From Gordius sp. MW1 (Eukaryota > Nematomorpha > Gordioida > Gordea > Gordiidae), in assembly GCA_964036665.1 (NCBI GenBank), contig OZ038532.1:14216537-14280536 (forward strand): DNA of 64,000 nt, in the 5' to 3' direction. Below are positions 1 to 13,826 of the stretch, one piece after another. The notes under the pieces are model-generated. The model saw only the letters and a list, made by a program, of their open reading frames with translations. It did not search any database and was not told where the DNA came from. The number at the start of each line of letters is the position of its first letter. Position 1 is the stretch's first letter. The translations under genes and the position numbers were made by a program.

Positions 1-1473
1 ATCAGAAAACTATTACTTTAAAATGATAATCGCATAGAGCAGTTTTCAAAAATTCAGCACTCACGTTGCGATACAACAAACTAATCGCAACAATAAAACG
101 TTGTCTTTTGTCAAAATGAATAGTTCTAGCAGCTTAAAACCTCTTTTCGGAAGTAAATCGAGGATAATAGGATTCTCAAATTGGCTTACTTTTATATATT
201 TTTTCATGCTCTTTTACATAGAATCGAAAAAAATAAATATTTTTACCTCAAAATTTTTCACATATTTTTCTTTCAACCGTATGCATCCGATGAAAGTTGC
301 GTTTTCAGACGTGGTTTCGATGATAAAAAGTAAAAATTTATCAGAATCAGAAAACTATTACTTTGAAATCATGATCGCATAGAGCCATTTTCAAAAATTA
401 AGCATCACGTTGCGATACAACAAACTAATCGCAACAATAAAACGTTGTCTTGTGTCAAAATGATAGTTCTCGCAGCTTAAAACCTCTTTTCGGAAGTCAA
501 TCGAGGATAATAGGATTCTCAAATTGGCTTACTTTTATATATATTTTCATGCTCTTTCACATAGAATTGAAAAAAATAAATATTTTTACCTCAAAATTTT
601 TCACATATTTTTCTTTGAAACGTATTCATCAGATGAAAGTTGTCGTTTTCAGACGTGGTTTCTATGATCCCAATTAAAAATTTATCATAATCAGAGAAAT
701 GTTACTTTAATCATGATCGCATAGTGCATTTTTGAAAAATTAAACACTCACGTTGCGATACAACAAACTAATCGCAACAATAAAACGTTGTCTTTTGTCA
801 AAATGAATAGTTCTGGCAGTATAAAACCTCTTTTCGGAAGTAAATCGAGGATAATAGGATTCTCAAATTGGCTTACTTTTATATATTTTTTCATGCTCTT
901 TCACATAGAATCGAAAAAATTAAATATTTTTACCTCAAAATTTTTCACATATTTTTCTTTCAAGCGTATGCATCCGATGAAAGTTGTCGTTTTCAGACGT
1001 GGTTTCCATGATAAAAAGTAAAAATTTATCAGAATCTGAAAACTATTACTTTGAAATCATGATCGCATAGAGCCATTTTCAAAAATTAAGCATCACGTTG
1101 CGATACAACAAACTAATCGCAACAATAAAACGTTGTCTTTTGTCAAAATGATAATTCTCGCAGCTTAAAACCTCTTTTCGGAAATCAATCGAGGATAATA
1201 GGATTCTCAAATTGGCTTACTTTTATATATTTTTTTATGCTCTTTCACATAGAATCAAAAAAAATAAATATTTTTACCTCAAAATTTTTCACATATTTTT
1301 CTTTGAACCGTATTCATCCGATGAAAGTTGTCGTTTTCAGACGTTGTTTCTATGATCCCAAGTAAAAATTTATCAGAATCTAAAAACTACTACTTTAAAA
1401 TCATGATCGCATAGTGCATTTTTGAAAAATTAAGCACTCACGTTGCGATCAAACTAATCGCAACAATAAAACG
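1..1473 (+). repeat. Left-edge segment, partner of 9259-10734 (27-monomer offset)
   Basis: Monomers at 101, 445, 788 and 1133 match those at 9359, 9704, 10049 and 10394 in order. Shared private marks are the AGTTCTAGCAG head with CTTTTACATAG, TTGAAACGTATTCATCAG, the CTGGCAGTATAAAACC head, and GGAAATCAATCG in the class 2 copy with GATAATT. The offset is 9258-9261 bp. The copy at 101 has lost one T in the GTTGTCGTTTTC box (about 299). Similarity stops near 1473 and 10734, where the left copy continues into the AATTGTTCTGG monomer and the right copy into a TCTC-insertion monomer. Confidence 0.8.
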
Positions 1474-2846
1474 TTGTCTTTTGTCAAAATGAATTGTTCT
1501 GGCAGTATAAAACCTCTTTTCGGAAGTAAATCGAGGATAATAGGATTCTCAAATTGGCTTACTTTTATATATTTTTTCATGCTCTTTCACATAGAATCGA
1601 AAAAATTAAATATTTTTACCTCAAAATTTTTCACATATTTTTCTTTCAAGCGTATGCATCCGATGAAAGTTGTCGTTTTCAGACGTGGTTTCCATGATAA
1701 AAAGTAAAAATTTATCAGAATCTGAAAACTATTACTTTGAAATCATGATCGCATAGAGCCATTTTCAAAAATTAAGCATCACGTTGCGATACAACAAACT
1801 AATCGCAACAATAAATCGTTGTCTTTTGGCAAAATGATAGTTCTCGCAGCTTAAAACCTCTTTTAGGAGGTAAATAGAGGATAATAGGATTCTCAAATTG
1901 GCTTACTTATATATATTTTTTTATGCTCTTTCACATAGAATCGAAAAAAATAAATATTTTTACCTCAAAATTTTTCACATATTTTTCTTTCAAGCGTATG
2001 CATCCGATGAAAGTTGTCGTTTTCAGACGTGGTTTCCATGATAAAAAGTAAAAATTTATCAGAATCTGAAAATTATTACTTTGAAATCATGATCGCATAG
2101 AGCTATTTTCAAAAATTAAGCATCACGTTGCGATACAACAAACTAATCGCAACAATAAAACGTTGTCTTTTGTCAAAATGATAATTCTCGCAGCTTAAAA
2201 CCTCTTTTCGGAAGTCAATCGAGGATAATAGGATTCTCAAATTGGCTTACTTTTATGTATTTTTTCATGCTCTTTCACATAGAATCGAAAAAAATAAATA
2301 TTTTTACCTCAAAAATTTTCACATATTTTTCTTTCAACCGTATGCATCCGATGAAAGTTGTCGTTTTCAGACGTGGTTTCGATGATAAAAAGTAAAAATT
2401 TATCATAATCAGAAAACTATTACTTTAAAATCATGATCGCATAGTGCATTTTTGAAAAATTAAGCACTCACGTTTACAACAAACTAATCGCAACAATAAA
2501 ACGTTGTCTTTTGTCAAAATGATAGTCTCGCAGCTTAAAACCTCTTTTCGGAAGTCAATCGAGGATAATAGGATTCTCAAATTGGCTTACTTTTATATAT
2601 TTTTTCATGCTCTTTCACATAGAATTGAAAAAATAAATATTTTTACCTCAAAATTTTTCACATGTTTTTCTTTCAACAGTATGCATCCGATGAAAGTTGT
2701 CGTTTTCTGACGTGGTTTCCATGATAAATAGTAAAAATTTATCAGAATCTGAAAACTATTACTTTGGAATCATGATCGCATAGTGCATTTTTGAAAAATT
2801 AAGCACTCACGTTGCGATACAACAAACTAATCGCAACAATAAAACG
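1474..2846 (+). repeat. Four monomers preceding the 7-mer HOR, same monomer types
   Basis: Monomers at 1474, 1819, 2163 and 2504 correspond to 5241, 5586, 5930 and 6271 at an offset of exactly 3767 bp. Marks include AATTGTTCTGGCAG at 1474, the GGAGGTAAATAGAGG head at 1819, TTTTATGTATTTTTTC in the 2163 copy, and a 4-bp loss that removes GCGA from the left arm of the dyad before 2504. The offset equals one 7-mer (2394) plus one shortened 4-mer (1368) plus 5 bp, so this is the truncated earliest copy of the following HOR. Confidence 0.8.
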
Positions 2847-4214
2847 TTGTCTTTTGTCAAAATGATAGTTCTCGCAGCTTAAAACCTCTTATCGGAAGTC
2901 AATCGAGGATAATAGGATTCTCAAATTGTCTTACTTTTATATATTTTTTCATGCTCTTTCACATAGAATTGAAAAAAATAAATATTCTACCTCAAAATTT
3001 TTCACATATTTTTCTTTGAACCGTATTCATCCGATGATAGTTGTCGTTTTCAGACGTGGTTTCTATGATACCAAGTAAAAATTTATCAGAATCAGAGAAA
3101 TGTTACTTTGAAATCATGATCGCATAGTGCATTTTTGAATAATTAAACACTCACGTTGCGATACAACAAACTAATCGCAACAATAAAACGTTGTCTTTTG
3201 TCAAAATGAATAGTTCTGGCAGCTTAAAACCTCTTTTCGGAACTAAATCGAGGATAATAGGATTCTCAAATTGGCTTACTTTTATATATTTTTTCATGCT
3301 CTTTCACATAGAATCGAAAAAAATAAATATTTTTACCTCAAAATTTTTCACATATTTTTCTTTCAACCGTATGCATCCGATGAAAGTTGTCGTTTTCAGA
3401 CGTGGTTTCCATAATAAAAAGTAAAAATTTATCAGTGAAAACTATTACTTTGAAATCATGATCGCATAGAGCCATTTTCAAAAATTAAGCATCACGTTGC
3501 GATACAACAAACTAATCGCAACAATAAATCGTTGTCTTTTGTCAAAATGATAGTTCTCGCAGCTTAAAACCTCTTTTCGGAAGACAATCGAGGATAATTG
3601 GATTCTCAAATTGGCTTACTTTTATATATTTTTTCATGCTCTTTCACATAGAATCAAATAAAATAAATATTTTTACCTCAAAATTTTTCACATATTTTTC
3701 TTTGAACCGTATTCATCCGATGAAAGTTGTCGTTTTCAGACGTGGTTTCTATGATCCCAAGTAAAAATTTATCAGAATCTAAAAACTACTACTTTAAAAT
3801 CATGATCGAATAGTGCATTTTTGAAAAATTAAGCACTCACGTTGCGATCAAACTAATCGCAACAATAAAACGTTGTCTTTTGTCAAAATGAATTGTTCTG
3901 GCAGTATAAAACCTCTTTTCGGAAGTAAATCGAGGATAATAGGATTCTCAAATTGGCTTACTTTTATATATTTTTTCATGCTCTTTCACATAGAATCGAA
4001 AAAATTAAATATTTTTACCTCAAAATTTTTCACATATTTTTCTTTCAAGCGTATGCATCCGATGAAAGTTGTCGTTTTCAGACGTGGTTTCGATGATAAA
4101 AAGTAAAAATTTATCATAATCAGAAAACTATTACTTTAAAATCATGATCGCATAGTGCATTTTTGAAAAATTAAGCACTCACGTTTACAACAAACTAATC
4201 GCAACAATAAAACG
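2847..4214 (+). repeat. HOR copy shortened to 4 monomers (1368 bp)
   Basis: Monomers at 2847, 3191, 3532 and 3873 repeat at 4215, 4559, 4900 and 5241 with a constant offset of 1368 bp, and at 6609, 6953, 7294 and 7635. Marks are CTCTTATCGG (2847), GGAACTAAATCG (3191), GGAAGACAATCG with GATAATTGG (3532) and AATTGTTCTGG (3873). Compared with the full 7-mer that follows, the three monomers after AATTGTTCTGG are missing; the last monomer is a fusion. Confidence 0.85.
3873..4214 (+). repeat. Chimeric monomer from a 3-monomer deletion
   Basis: The left part is the AATTGTTCTGGCAGTATAAAACC type, as at 5241 and 7635. The right part (GGTTTCGATGATAAAAAG, then ATCATAATCAG, then the dyad with GCGA deleted) is the end of the monomer type at 2163 and 5930. 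The join lies in identical sequence upstream of about 4090. This is what one unequal crossover out of register by three monomers would leave. Confidence 0.75.
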
Positions 4215-6608
4215 TTGTCTTTTGTCAAAATGATAGTTCTCGCAGCTTAAAACCTCTTTTCGGAAGTCAATCGAGGATAATAGGATTCTCAAATTGGCTT
4301 ACTTTTATATATTTTTTCATGCTCTTTCACATAGAATTGAAAAAAATAAATATTCTACCTCAAAATTTTTCACATATTTTTATTTGAACCGTATTCATCC
4401 GATGATAGTTGTCGTTTTCAGACGTGGTTTCTATGATACCAAGTAAAAATTTATCAGAATCAGAGAAATGTTACTTTGAAATCATGATCGCATAGTGCAT
4501 TTTTGAATAATTAAACACTCACGTTGCGATACAACAAACTAATCGCAACAATAAAACGTTGTCTTTTGTCAAAATGAATAGTTCTGGCAGCTTAAAACCT
4601 CTTTTCGGAACTAAATCGAGGATAATAGGATTCTCAAATTGGCTTACTTTTATATATTTTTTCATGCTCTTTCACATAGAATCGAAAAAAATAAATATTT
4701 TTACCTCAAAATTTTTCACATATTTTTCTTTCAACCGTATGCATCCGATGAAAGTTGTCGTTTTCAGACGTGGTTTCCATAATAAAAAGTAAAAATTTAT
4801 CAGTGAAAACTATTACTTTGAAATCATGATCGCATAGAGCCATTTTCAAAAATTAAGCATCACGTTGCGATACAACAAACTAATCGCAACAATAAATCGT
4901 TGTCTTTTGTCAAAATGATAGTTCTCGCAGCTTAAAACCTCTTTTCGGAAGACAATCGAGGATAATTGGATTCTCAAATTGGCTTACTTTTATATATTTT
5001 TTCATGCTCTTTCACATAGAATCAAATAAAATAAATATTTTTACCTCAAAATTTTTCACATATTTTTCTTTGAACCGTATTCATCCGATGAAAGTTGTCG
5101 TTTTCAGACGTGGTTTCTATGATCCCAAGTAAAAATTTATCAGAATCTAAAAACTACTACTTTAAAATCATGATCGCATAGTGCATTTTTGAAAAATTAA
5201 GCACTCACGTTGCGATCAAACTAATCGCAACAATAAAACGTTGTCTTTTGTCAAAATGAATTGTTCTGGCAGTATAAAACCTCTTTTCGGAAGTAAATCG
5301 AGGATAATAGGATTCTCAAATTGGCTTACTTTTATATATTTTTTCATGCTCTTTCACATAGAATCGAAAAAATTAAATATTTTTACCTCAAAATTTTTCA
5401 CATATTTTTCTTTCAAGCGTATGCATCCGATGAAAGTTGTCGTTTTCAGACGTGGTTTCCATGATAAAAAGTAAAAATTTATCAGAATCTGAAAACTATT
5501 ACTTTGAAATCATGATCGCATAGAGCCATTTTCAAAAATTAAGCATCACGTTGCGATACAACAAACTAATCGCAACAATAAAACGTTGTCTTTTGTCAAA
5601 ATGATAATTCTCGCAGCTTAAAACCTCTTTTCGGAGGTAAATAGAGGATAATAGGATTCTCAAATTGGCTTACTTATATATATTTTTTTATGCTCTTTCA
5701 CATAGAATCGAAAAAAATAAATATTTTTACCTCAAAATTTTTCACATATTTTTCTTTCAAGCGTATGCATCCGATGAAAGTTGTCGTTTTCAGACGTGGT
5801 TTCCATGATAAAAAGTAAAAATTTATCAGAATCTGAAAATTATTACTTTGAAATCATGATCGCATAGAGCTATTTTCAAAAATTAAGCATCACGTTGCGA
5901 TACAACAAACTAATCGCAACAATAAAACGTTGTCTTTTGTCAAAATGATGATTCTCGCAGCTTAAAACCTCTTTTCGGAAGTCAATCGAGGATAATAGGA
6001 TTCTCAAATTGGCTTACTTTTATGTATTTTTTCATGCTCTTTCACATAGAATCGAAAAAAATAAATATTTTTACCTCAAAAATTTTCACATATTTTTTTT
6101 TCAACCGTATGCATCCGATGAAAGTTGTCGTTTTCAGACGTGGTTTCGATGATAAAAAGTAAAAATTTATCATAATCAGAAAACTATTACTTTAAAATCA
6201 TGATCGCATAGTGCATTTTTGAAAAATTAAGCACTCACGTTTACAACAAACTAATCGCAACAATAAAACGTTGTCTTTTGTCAAAATGATAGTTCTCGCA
6301 GCTTAAAACCTCTTTTCGGAAGTCAATCGAGGATAATAGGATTCTCAAATTGGCTTACTTTTATATATTTTTTCATGCTCTTTCACATAGAATTGAAAAA
6401 ATAAATATTTTTACCTCAAAATTTTTCACATGTTTTTCTTTCAACCGTATGCATCCGATGAAAGTTGTCGTTTTCTGACGTGGTTTCCATGATAAATAGT
6501 AAAAATTTATCAGAATCTGAAAACTATTACTTTGGAATCATATAGTGCATTTTTGAAAAATTAAGCACTCACGTTGCGATACAACAAACTAATCGCAACA
6601 ATAAAACG
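4215..6608 (+). repeat. 7-mer HOR copy A (2394 bp)
   Basis: Seven monomers starting at 4215, 4559, 4900, 5241, 5586, 5930 and 6271. The next copy repeats the same order with an offset of exactly 2394 bp for the first six. The seventh (6271) carries the GCGA deletion in its preceding dyad and a TCATATAG junction that lost bases near 6540, making its interval 338 bp. The AATTGTTCTGG monomer and the GGAGGTAAATAGAGG monomer are adjacent, as in the other copies. Confidence 0.88.
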
Positions 6609-9012
6609 TTGTCTTTTGTCAAAATGATAGTTCTCGCAGCTTAAAACCTCTTATCGGAAGTCAATCGAGGATAATAGGATTCTCAAATTGGCTTACTTTT
6701 ATATATTTTTTCATGCTCTTTCACATAGAATTGAAAAAAATAAATATTCTACCTCAAAATTTTTCACATATTTTTCTTTGAACCGTATTCATCCGATGAT
6801 AGTTGTCGTTTTCAGATGTGGTTTCTATGATACCAAGTAAAAATTTATCAGAATCAGAGAAATGTTACTTTGAAATCATGATCGCATAGTGCATTTTTGA
6901 ATAATTAAACACTCACGTTGCGATACAACAAACTAATCGCAACAATAAAACGTTGTCTTTTGTCAAAATGAATAGTTCTGGCAGCTTAAAACCTCTTTTC
7001 GGAACTAAATCGAGGATAATAGGATTCTCAAATTGGCTTACTTTTATATATTTTTTCATGCTCTTTCACATAAAATCGAAAAAAATAAATATTTTTACCT
7101 CAAAATTTTTCACATATTTTTCTTTCAACCGTATGCATCCGATGAAAGTTGTCGTTTTCAGACGTGGTTTCCATAATAAAAAGTAAAAATTTATCAGTGA
7201 AAACTATTACTTTGAAATCATGATCGCATAGAGCCATTTTCAAAAATTAAGCATCACGTTGCGATACAACAAACTAATCGCAACAATAAATCGTTGTCTT
7301 TTGTCAAAATGATAGTTCTCGCAGCTTAAAACCTCTTTTCGGAAGACAATCGAGGATAATTGGATTCTCAAATTGGCTTACTTTTATATATTTTTTCATG
7401 CTCTTTCACATAGAATCAAATAAAATAAATATTTTTACCTCAAAATTTTTCACATATTTTTCTTTGAACCGTATTCATCCGATGAAAGTTGTCGTTTTCA
7501 GACGTGGTTTCTATGATCCCAAGTAAAAATTTATCAGAATCTAAAAACTACTACTTTAAAATCATGATCGCATAGTGCATTTTTGAAAAATTAAGCACTC
7601 ACGTTGCGATCAAACTAATCGCAACAATAAAACGTTGTCTTTTGTCAAAATGAATTGTTCTGGCAGTATAAAACCTCTTTTCGGAAGTAAATCGAGGATA
7701 ATAGGATTCTCAAATTGGCTTACTTTTATATATTTTTTCATGCTCTATCACATAGAATCGAAAAAATTAAATATTTTTACCTCAAAATTTTTCACATATT
7801 TTTCTTTCAAGCGTATGCATCCGATGAAAGTTGTCGTTTTCAGACGTGGTTTCCATGATAAAAAGTAAAAATTTATCAGAATCTGAAAACTATTACTTTG
7901 AAATCATGATCGCATAGAGCCATTTTCAAAAATTAAGCATCACGTTGCGATACAACAAACTAATCGCAACAATAAATCGTTGTCTTTTGTCAAAATGATA
8001 GTTCTCGCAGCTTAAAACCTCTTTTCGGAGGTAAATAGAGGATAATAGGATTCTCAAATTGGCTTACTTATATATATTTTTTTATGCTCTTTCACATAGA
8101 ATCGAAAAAAATAAATATTTTTACCTCAAAATTTTTCACATATTTTTCTTTCAAGCGTATGCATCCGATGAAAGTTGTCGTTTTCAGACGTGGTTTCCAT
8201 GATAAAAAGTAAAAATTTATCAGAATCTGAAAATTATTACTTTGAAATCATGATCGCATAGAGCCATTTTGAAAAATTAAGCATCACGTTGCGATACAAC
8301 AAACTAATCGCAACAATAAAACGTTGTCTTTTGTCAAAATGATAATTCTCGCAGCTTAAAACCTCTTTTCGGAAGTCAATCGAGGATAATAGGATTCTCA
8401 AATTGGCTTACTTTTATGTATTTTTTCATGCTCTTTCACATAGAATCGAAAAAAATAAATATTTTTACCTCAAAATTTTTCACATATTTTTCTTTCAACC
8501 GTATGCATCCGATGAAAGTTGTCGTTTTCAGACGTGGTTTCGATGATAAAAAGTAAAAATTTATCATAATCAGAAAACTATTACTTTAAAATCATGATCG
8601 CATAGTGCATTTTTGAAAAATTAAGCACTCACGTTGCGATACAACAAACTAATCGCAAGAATAAAACGTTGTCTTTTGTCAAAATGATAGTTCTCGCAGC
8701 TTAAAACCTCTTTTCGGAAGTCAATCGAGGATAATAGGATTCTCAAATTGGCTTACTTTTATATATTTTTTCATGCTCTTTCACATAGAATTGAAAAAAA
8801 TAAATATTCTACCTCAAAATTTTTCACATATTTTTCTTTGAACCGTATTCATCCGATGATAGTTGTCGTTTTCAGACGTGGTTTCTATGATACCAAGTAA
8901 AAATTTATCAGAATCAGAGAAATGTTACTTTGAAATCATGATCGCATAGTGCATTTTTGAATAATTAAACACTCACGTTGCGATACAACAAACTAATCGC
9001 AACAATAAAACG
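6609..9012 (+). repeat. 7-mer HOR copy B (~2.4 kb)
   Basis: Monomers at 6609, 6953, 7294, 7635, 7980, 8324 and 8669 follow copy A in the same order. The last one (8669) has an intact dyad and a GCAAGAATAAAACG variant; it replaces the GCGA-deleted copy at 6271 and resembles the ATGATAGTTGTCG/GATACCAAG type of 2847. So copy B keeps six monomers and swaps the seventh, evidence of conversion or exchange with another register. Confidence 0.82.
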
Positions 9013-11427
9013 TTGTCTTTTGTCAAAATGAATAGTTCTGGCAGCTTAAAACCTCTCTTCGGAACTAAATCGAGGATAATAGGATTCTCAAATTGGCTTA
9101 CTTTTATATATTTTTTCATGCTCTTTCACATAGAATTGAAAAAAAAATATATTTTTACCTCAAAATTTTTCACATATTTTTCTTTGAACCGTATTCATCC
9201 GATGAAAGTTGTCGTTTTCAGACGTGGTTTCTATGATCCCAAGTAAAAATTTATCAGAATCTAAAAACTATTACTTTAAAATGATAATCGCATAGAGCAG
9301 TTTTTAAAAATTCAGCACTCACGTTGCGATACAACAAACTAATCGCAACAATAAAACGTTGTCTTTTGTCAAAATGAATAGTTCTAGCAGCTTAAAACCT
9401 CTTTTCGGAAGTAAATCGAGGATAATAGGATTCTCAAATTGGCTTACTTTTATATATTTTTTCATGCTCTTTTACATAGAATCGAAAAAAATAAATATTT
9501 TTACCTCAAAATTTTTCACATATTTTTCTTTCAACCGTATGCATCCGATGAAAGTTGTCGTTTTCAGACGTGGTTTCGATGATAAAAAGTAAAAATTTAT
9601 CAGAATCAGAAAACTATTACTTTGAAATCATGATCGCATAGAGCCATTTTCAAAAATTAAGCATCACGTTGCGATACAACAAACTAATCGCAACAATAAA
9701 ACGTTGTCTTTTGTCAAAATGATAGTTCTCGCAGCTTAAAACCTCTTTTCGGAAGTCAATCGAGGATAATAGGATTCTCAAATTGGCTTACTTTTATATA
9801 TATTTTCATGCTCTTTCACATAGAATTGAAAAAAATAAATATTCTTACCTCAAAATTTTTCGCATATTTTTCTTTGAAACGTATTCATCAGATGAAAGTT
9901 GTCGTTTTCAGACGTGGTTTCTATGATCCCAAGTAAAAATTTATCAGAATCAGAGAAATGTTACTTTGAAATCATGATCGCATAGTGCATTTTTGAAAAA
10001 TTAAACACTCACGTTGCGATACAACAAACTAATCGCAACAATAAAACGTTGTCTTTTGTCAAAATGAATAGTTCTGGCAGTATAAAACCTCTTTTCGGAA
10101 GTAAACCGAGGATAATAGGATTCTCAAATTGGCTTACTTTTATATATTTTTTCAAGCTCTTTCACATAGAATCGAAAAAATTAAATATTTTTACCTTAAA
10201 ATTTTTCACATATTTTTCTTTCAAGCGTATGCATCCGATGAAAGTTGTCGTTTTCAGACGTGGTTTCCATGATAAAAAGTAAAAATTTATCAGAATCTGA
10301 AAACTATTACTTTGAAATCATGATCGCATAGAGCCATTTTAAAAAATTAAGCATCACGTTGCTATACAACAAACTAATCGCAACAATAAAACGTTGTCTT
10401 TTGTCAAAATGATAATTCTCGCAGCTTAAAACCTCTTTTCGGAAATCAATCGAGGATAATAGGATTCTCAAATTGGCTTACTTTTATATATTTTTTCATG
10501 CTCTTTCACATAGAATCAAAAAAAATAAATATTTTTACCTCAAAATTTTTCACATATTTTTCTTTGAACCGTATTCATCCGATGAAAGTTGTCGTTTTCA
10601 GACGTGGTTTCTATGATCCCAAGTAAATATTTATCAGAATCTAAAAACTACTACTTTAAAATCATGATCGCATAGTGCATTTTTGAAAAATTAAGCACTC
10701 ACGTTGCGATCAAACTAATCGCAACAATAAAACGTTGTCTCTTTTGTCAAAATGATAGTTCTCGCAGCTTAAAACCTCTTTTCGGAAGTCAATCGAGGAT
10801 AATAGGATTCTCAAATTGGCTTACTTTTATATATTTTTTCATGCTCTTTCACATAGAATTGAAAAAAATAAATATTCTTACCTCAAAATTTTTCACATAT
10901 TTTTCTTTGAACCGTATTCATCCGATGATAGTTGTCGTTTTCAGACGTGGTTTCTATGATACCAAGTAAAAATTTATCAGAATCAGAGAAATGTTACTTT
11001 GAAATCATGATCGCATAGTGCATTTTTGAATAATTAAACACTCACGTTGCGATACAACAAACTAATCGCAACAATAAAACGTTGTCTTTTGTCAAAATGA
11101 ATAGTTCTGGCAGCTTAAAACCTCTTTTCGGAACTAAATCGAGGATAATAGGATTCTCAAATTGGCTTACTTTTATATATTTTTTCATGCTCTTTCACAT
11201 AGAATTGAAAAAAATATATATTTTTACCTCAAAATTTTTCACATATTTTTCTTTGAACCGTATTCATCCGATGAAAGTTGTCGTTTTCAGACGTGGTTTC
11301 TATGATCCCAAGTAAAAATTTATCAGAATCTAAAAACTATTACTTTAAAATGATAATCGCATAGAGCAGGTTTCAAAAATTCAGCACTCACGTTGCGATA
11401 CAACAAACTAATCGCAACAATAAAACG
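9013..11427 (+). repeat. 6-mer stretch, including the copy of the window's left edge
   Basis: Monomers start at 9013, 9359, 9704, 10049, 10394, 10735 and 11082. The pair 8669/9013 recurs at 10735/11082 (offset 2066-2069 bp, six monomers) with shared ATGATAGTTG, GATACCAAG and GGAACTAAATCG marks. Monomers 9359-10394 are the partners of 101-1133. At 10735 the landmark reads GTTGTCTCTTTTGTC, a 2-bp duplication of TC seen nowhere else that I found. Confidence 0.8.
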
Positions 11428-13826
11428 TTGTCTTTTGTCAAAATGAATAGTTCTGGCAGCTTAAAACCTCTTTTCGGAAGTAAATCGAGGATAATAGGAT
11501 TCTCGAATTGGCTTACTTTTATATATTTTTTCATGCTGTTTCACATAGAATCGAAAAAATTAAATATTTTTACCTCAAAATTTTTAACATATTTTTCTTT
11601 CATCCGTATGCATCCGATGAGAGTTGTCGTTTTCAGACGTGGTTTCGATGATAAAAAGTAAAAATTTATCAGAATGAGAAAACTGTTACTTTAAAATCAT
11701 GATCGCATAGTGCATTTTTGAAAAATTAAGCACTCACGTTGCGATACAACAAACTAATCGCAACAATAAAACGTTGTCTTTTGTCAAAATGATTGTTCTC
11801 GCAGCTTAAAACCTCTTTTCGGAAGTCAATCGAGGATAATAGGATTCTCAAATTGGCTTACTTTTATATATTCTTTCATGCTCTTTCACATAGAATTGAA
11901 AAAAATAAATATTTTTACCTCAAAATTTTTCACATATTTTTCTTTGAACCGTATTCATCCGATGAAAGTTGTCGTTTTCAGACGTGGTTTCTATGATCCC
12001 AAGTAAAAATTTATCAGAATCATAGAAATGTTACTTTGAAATCATGATCGCATAGTGCATTTTTGAAAAATTAAACACTCACGTTGCGATACAACAAACT
12101 AATCGCAACAATAAAACGTTGTCTTTTGTCAAAATGAATAGTTCTGGCAGCTTAAAACCTCTTTTCGGAAGTAAATCGAGGATAATAGGATTCTCAAATT
12201 GGCTTACTTTTATATATTTTTTCATGCTCTTTCACATAGAATGAAAAAAATAAATATTTTTACGTCAAAATTTTTCATATAGTTTTCTTTCAACCGTATG
12301 CATCCGATGAAAGTTGTCGTTTTCAGACGTGGTTTCGATGATAAAAAGTAAAAATTTATCAGAATCAGAAAACTATTACTTTGAAATCATGATCGCATAG
12401 AGCCATTTTCAAAAATTAAGCATCACGTTGCGATACAACAAACTAATCGCAACAATAAAACGTTGTCTTTTGTCAAAATGATAGTTCTCGCAGCTTAAAA
12501 CCTCTTTTCGGAAGTCAATCGAGGATAATAGGATTCTCAAATTGGCTTACTTTTATATATTTTTTCATGCTCTTTCACATAGAATTGAAAATATAAATAT
12601 TCTTACTCAAAATTTTTCACATATTTTTCTTTGAACCGTATTCATCCGATGAAAGTTGTCGTTTTCAGACGTGGTTTCTATGATCCCAAGTAAAAATTTA
12701 TCAGAATCTAAAAACTACTACTTTAAAATCATGATCGCATAGTGCATTTTTGAAAAATTAAGCACTCACGTTGCGATCAAACTAATCGCAACAATAAAAC
12801 GTTGTCTTTTGTCAAAATGATAGTTCTCGCAGCTTAAAACCTCTTTTCGGAAGTCAATCGAGGATAATAGGATTCTCAAATTGGCTTACTTTTATATATT
12901 TTTTCATGCTCTTTCACATAGAATTGAAAAAAATAAATATTCTTACCTCAAAATTTTTCACATATTTTTCTTTGAAACGTATTCATCCGATGAAGGTTGT
13001 CGTTTTCAGACGTGGTTTCTATGATCCCAAGTAAAAATTTATCAGAATCAGAGAAATGTTACTTTGAAATCATGATCGCATAGGTCATTTTTGAAAAATT
13101 AAACACTCACGTTGCGATACAACAAACTAATCGCAACAATAAAACGTTGTCTTTTGTCAAAATGAATAGTTCTGGCAGCTTAAAACCTCTTTTCGGAAGT
13201 AAATCGAGGATAATAGGATTCTCAAATTGGCTTACTTTTATATATTTTTTCATGCTCTTTCACATAGAATTGAAAAAAATAAATATTTATACCTCAAAAT
13301 TTTTCACATATTTTTCTTTGAACCGTATTCATCCGATGAAAGTTGTCGTAGACTTGGTTTCTATGATCCCAAGTAAAAATTTATCAGAATCTGAAAACTA
13401 TTACTTTGAAATCATAATCGCATAGAGCCATTTTCAAAAATTAAGCATCACGTTGCGATACAACAAACTAATCGCAACAATAAAACGTTGTCTTTTGTCA
13501 AAATGATAGTTCTCGCAGCTTAAAACCTCTTTTCGGAAGTCAATTGAGGATAATAGGATTCTCAAATTGGCTTACTTTTATATATTTTTTTATGCTCTTT
13601 CACATAGAATCAAAAAAAATAAATATTTTTACCTCAAAATTTTTCACATATTTTTCTTTGAACCGTATTCATCCGATGAAAGTTGTCGTTTTCAGACGTG
13701 GTTTCTAAGATCCCAAGTAAAATTTATCAGTGAAAATTATTACTTTGAAATCATGATCGCATAGAGCCATTTTCAAAAATTAAGCATCACGTTGCGAAAC
13801 AACAAACTAATCGCAACAATAAAACG
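11428..13826 (+). repeat. Segment whose core recurs about 5149 bp downstream
   Basis: Monomers start at 11428, 11774, 12119, 12463, 12802, 13147 and 13488. Those from 11774 to 13147 have counterparts at 16923-18296. Private shared marks are GATTGTTCTCG with ATTCTTTCATG (11774), AGAATGAAAAAAATAAAT with TTTACGTC (12119), the shortened spacer dyad near 12770, and GCATAGGTCATTTTTG (13080). The monomer at 13147 lost part of the GTTGTCGTTTTC box (near 13347), giving GTCGTAGACTTGG. Confidence 0.78.
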
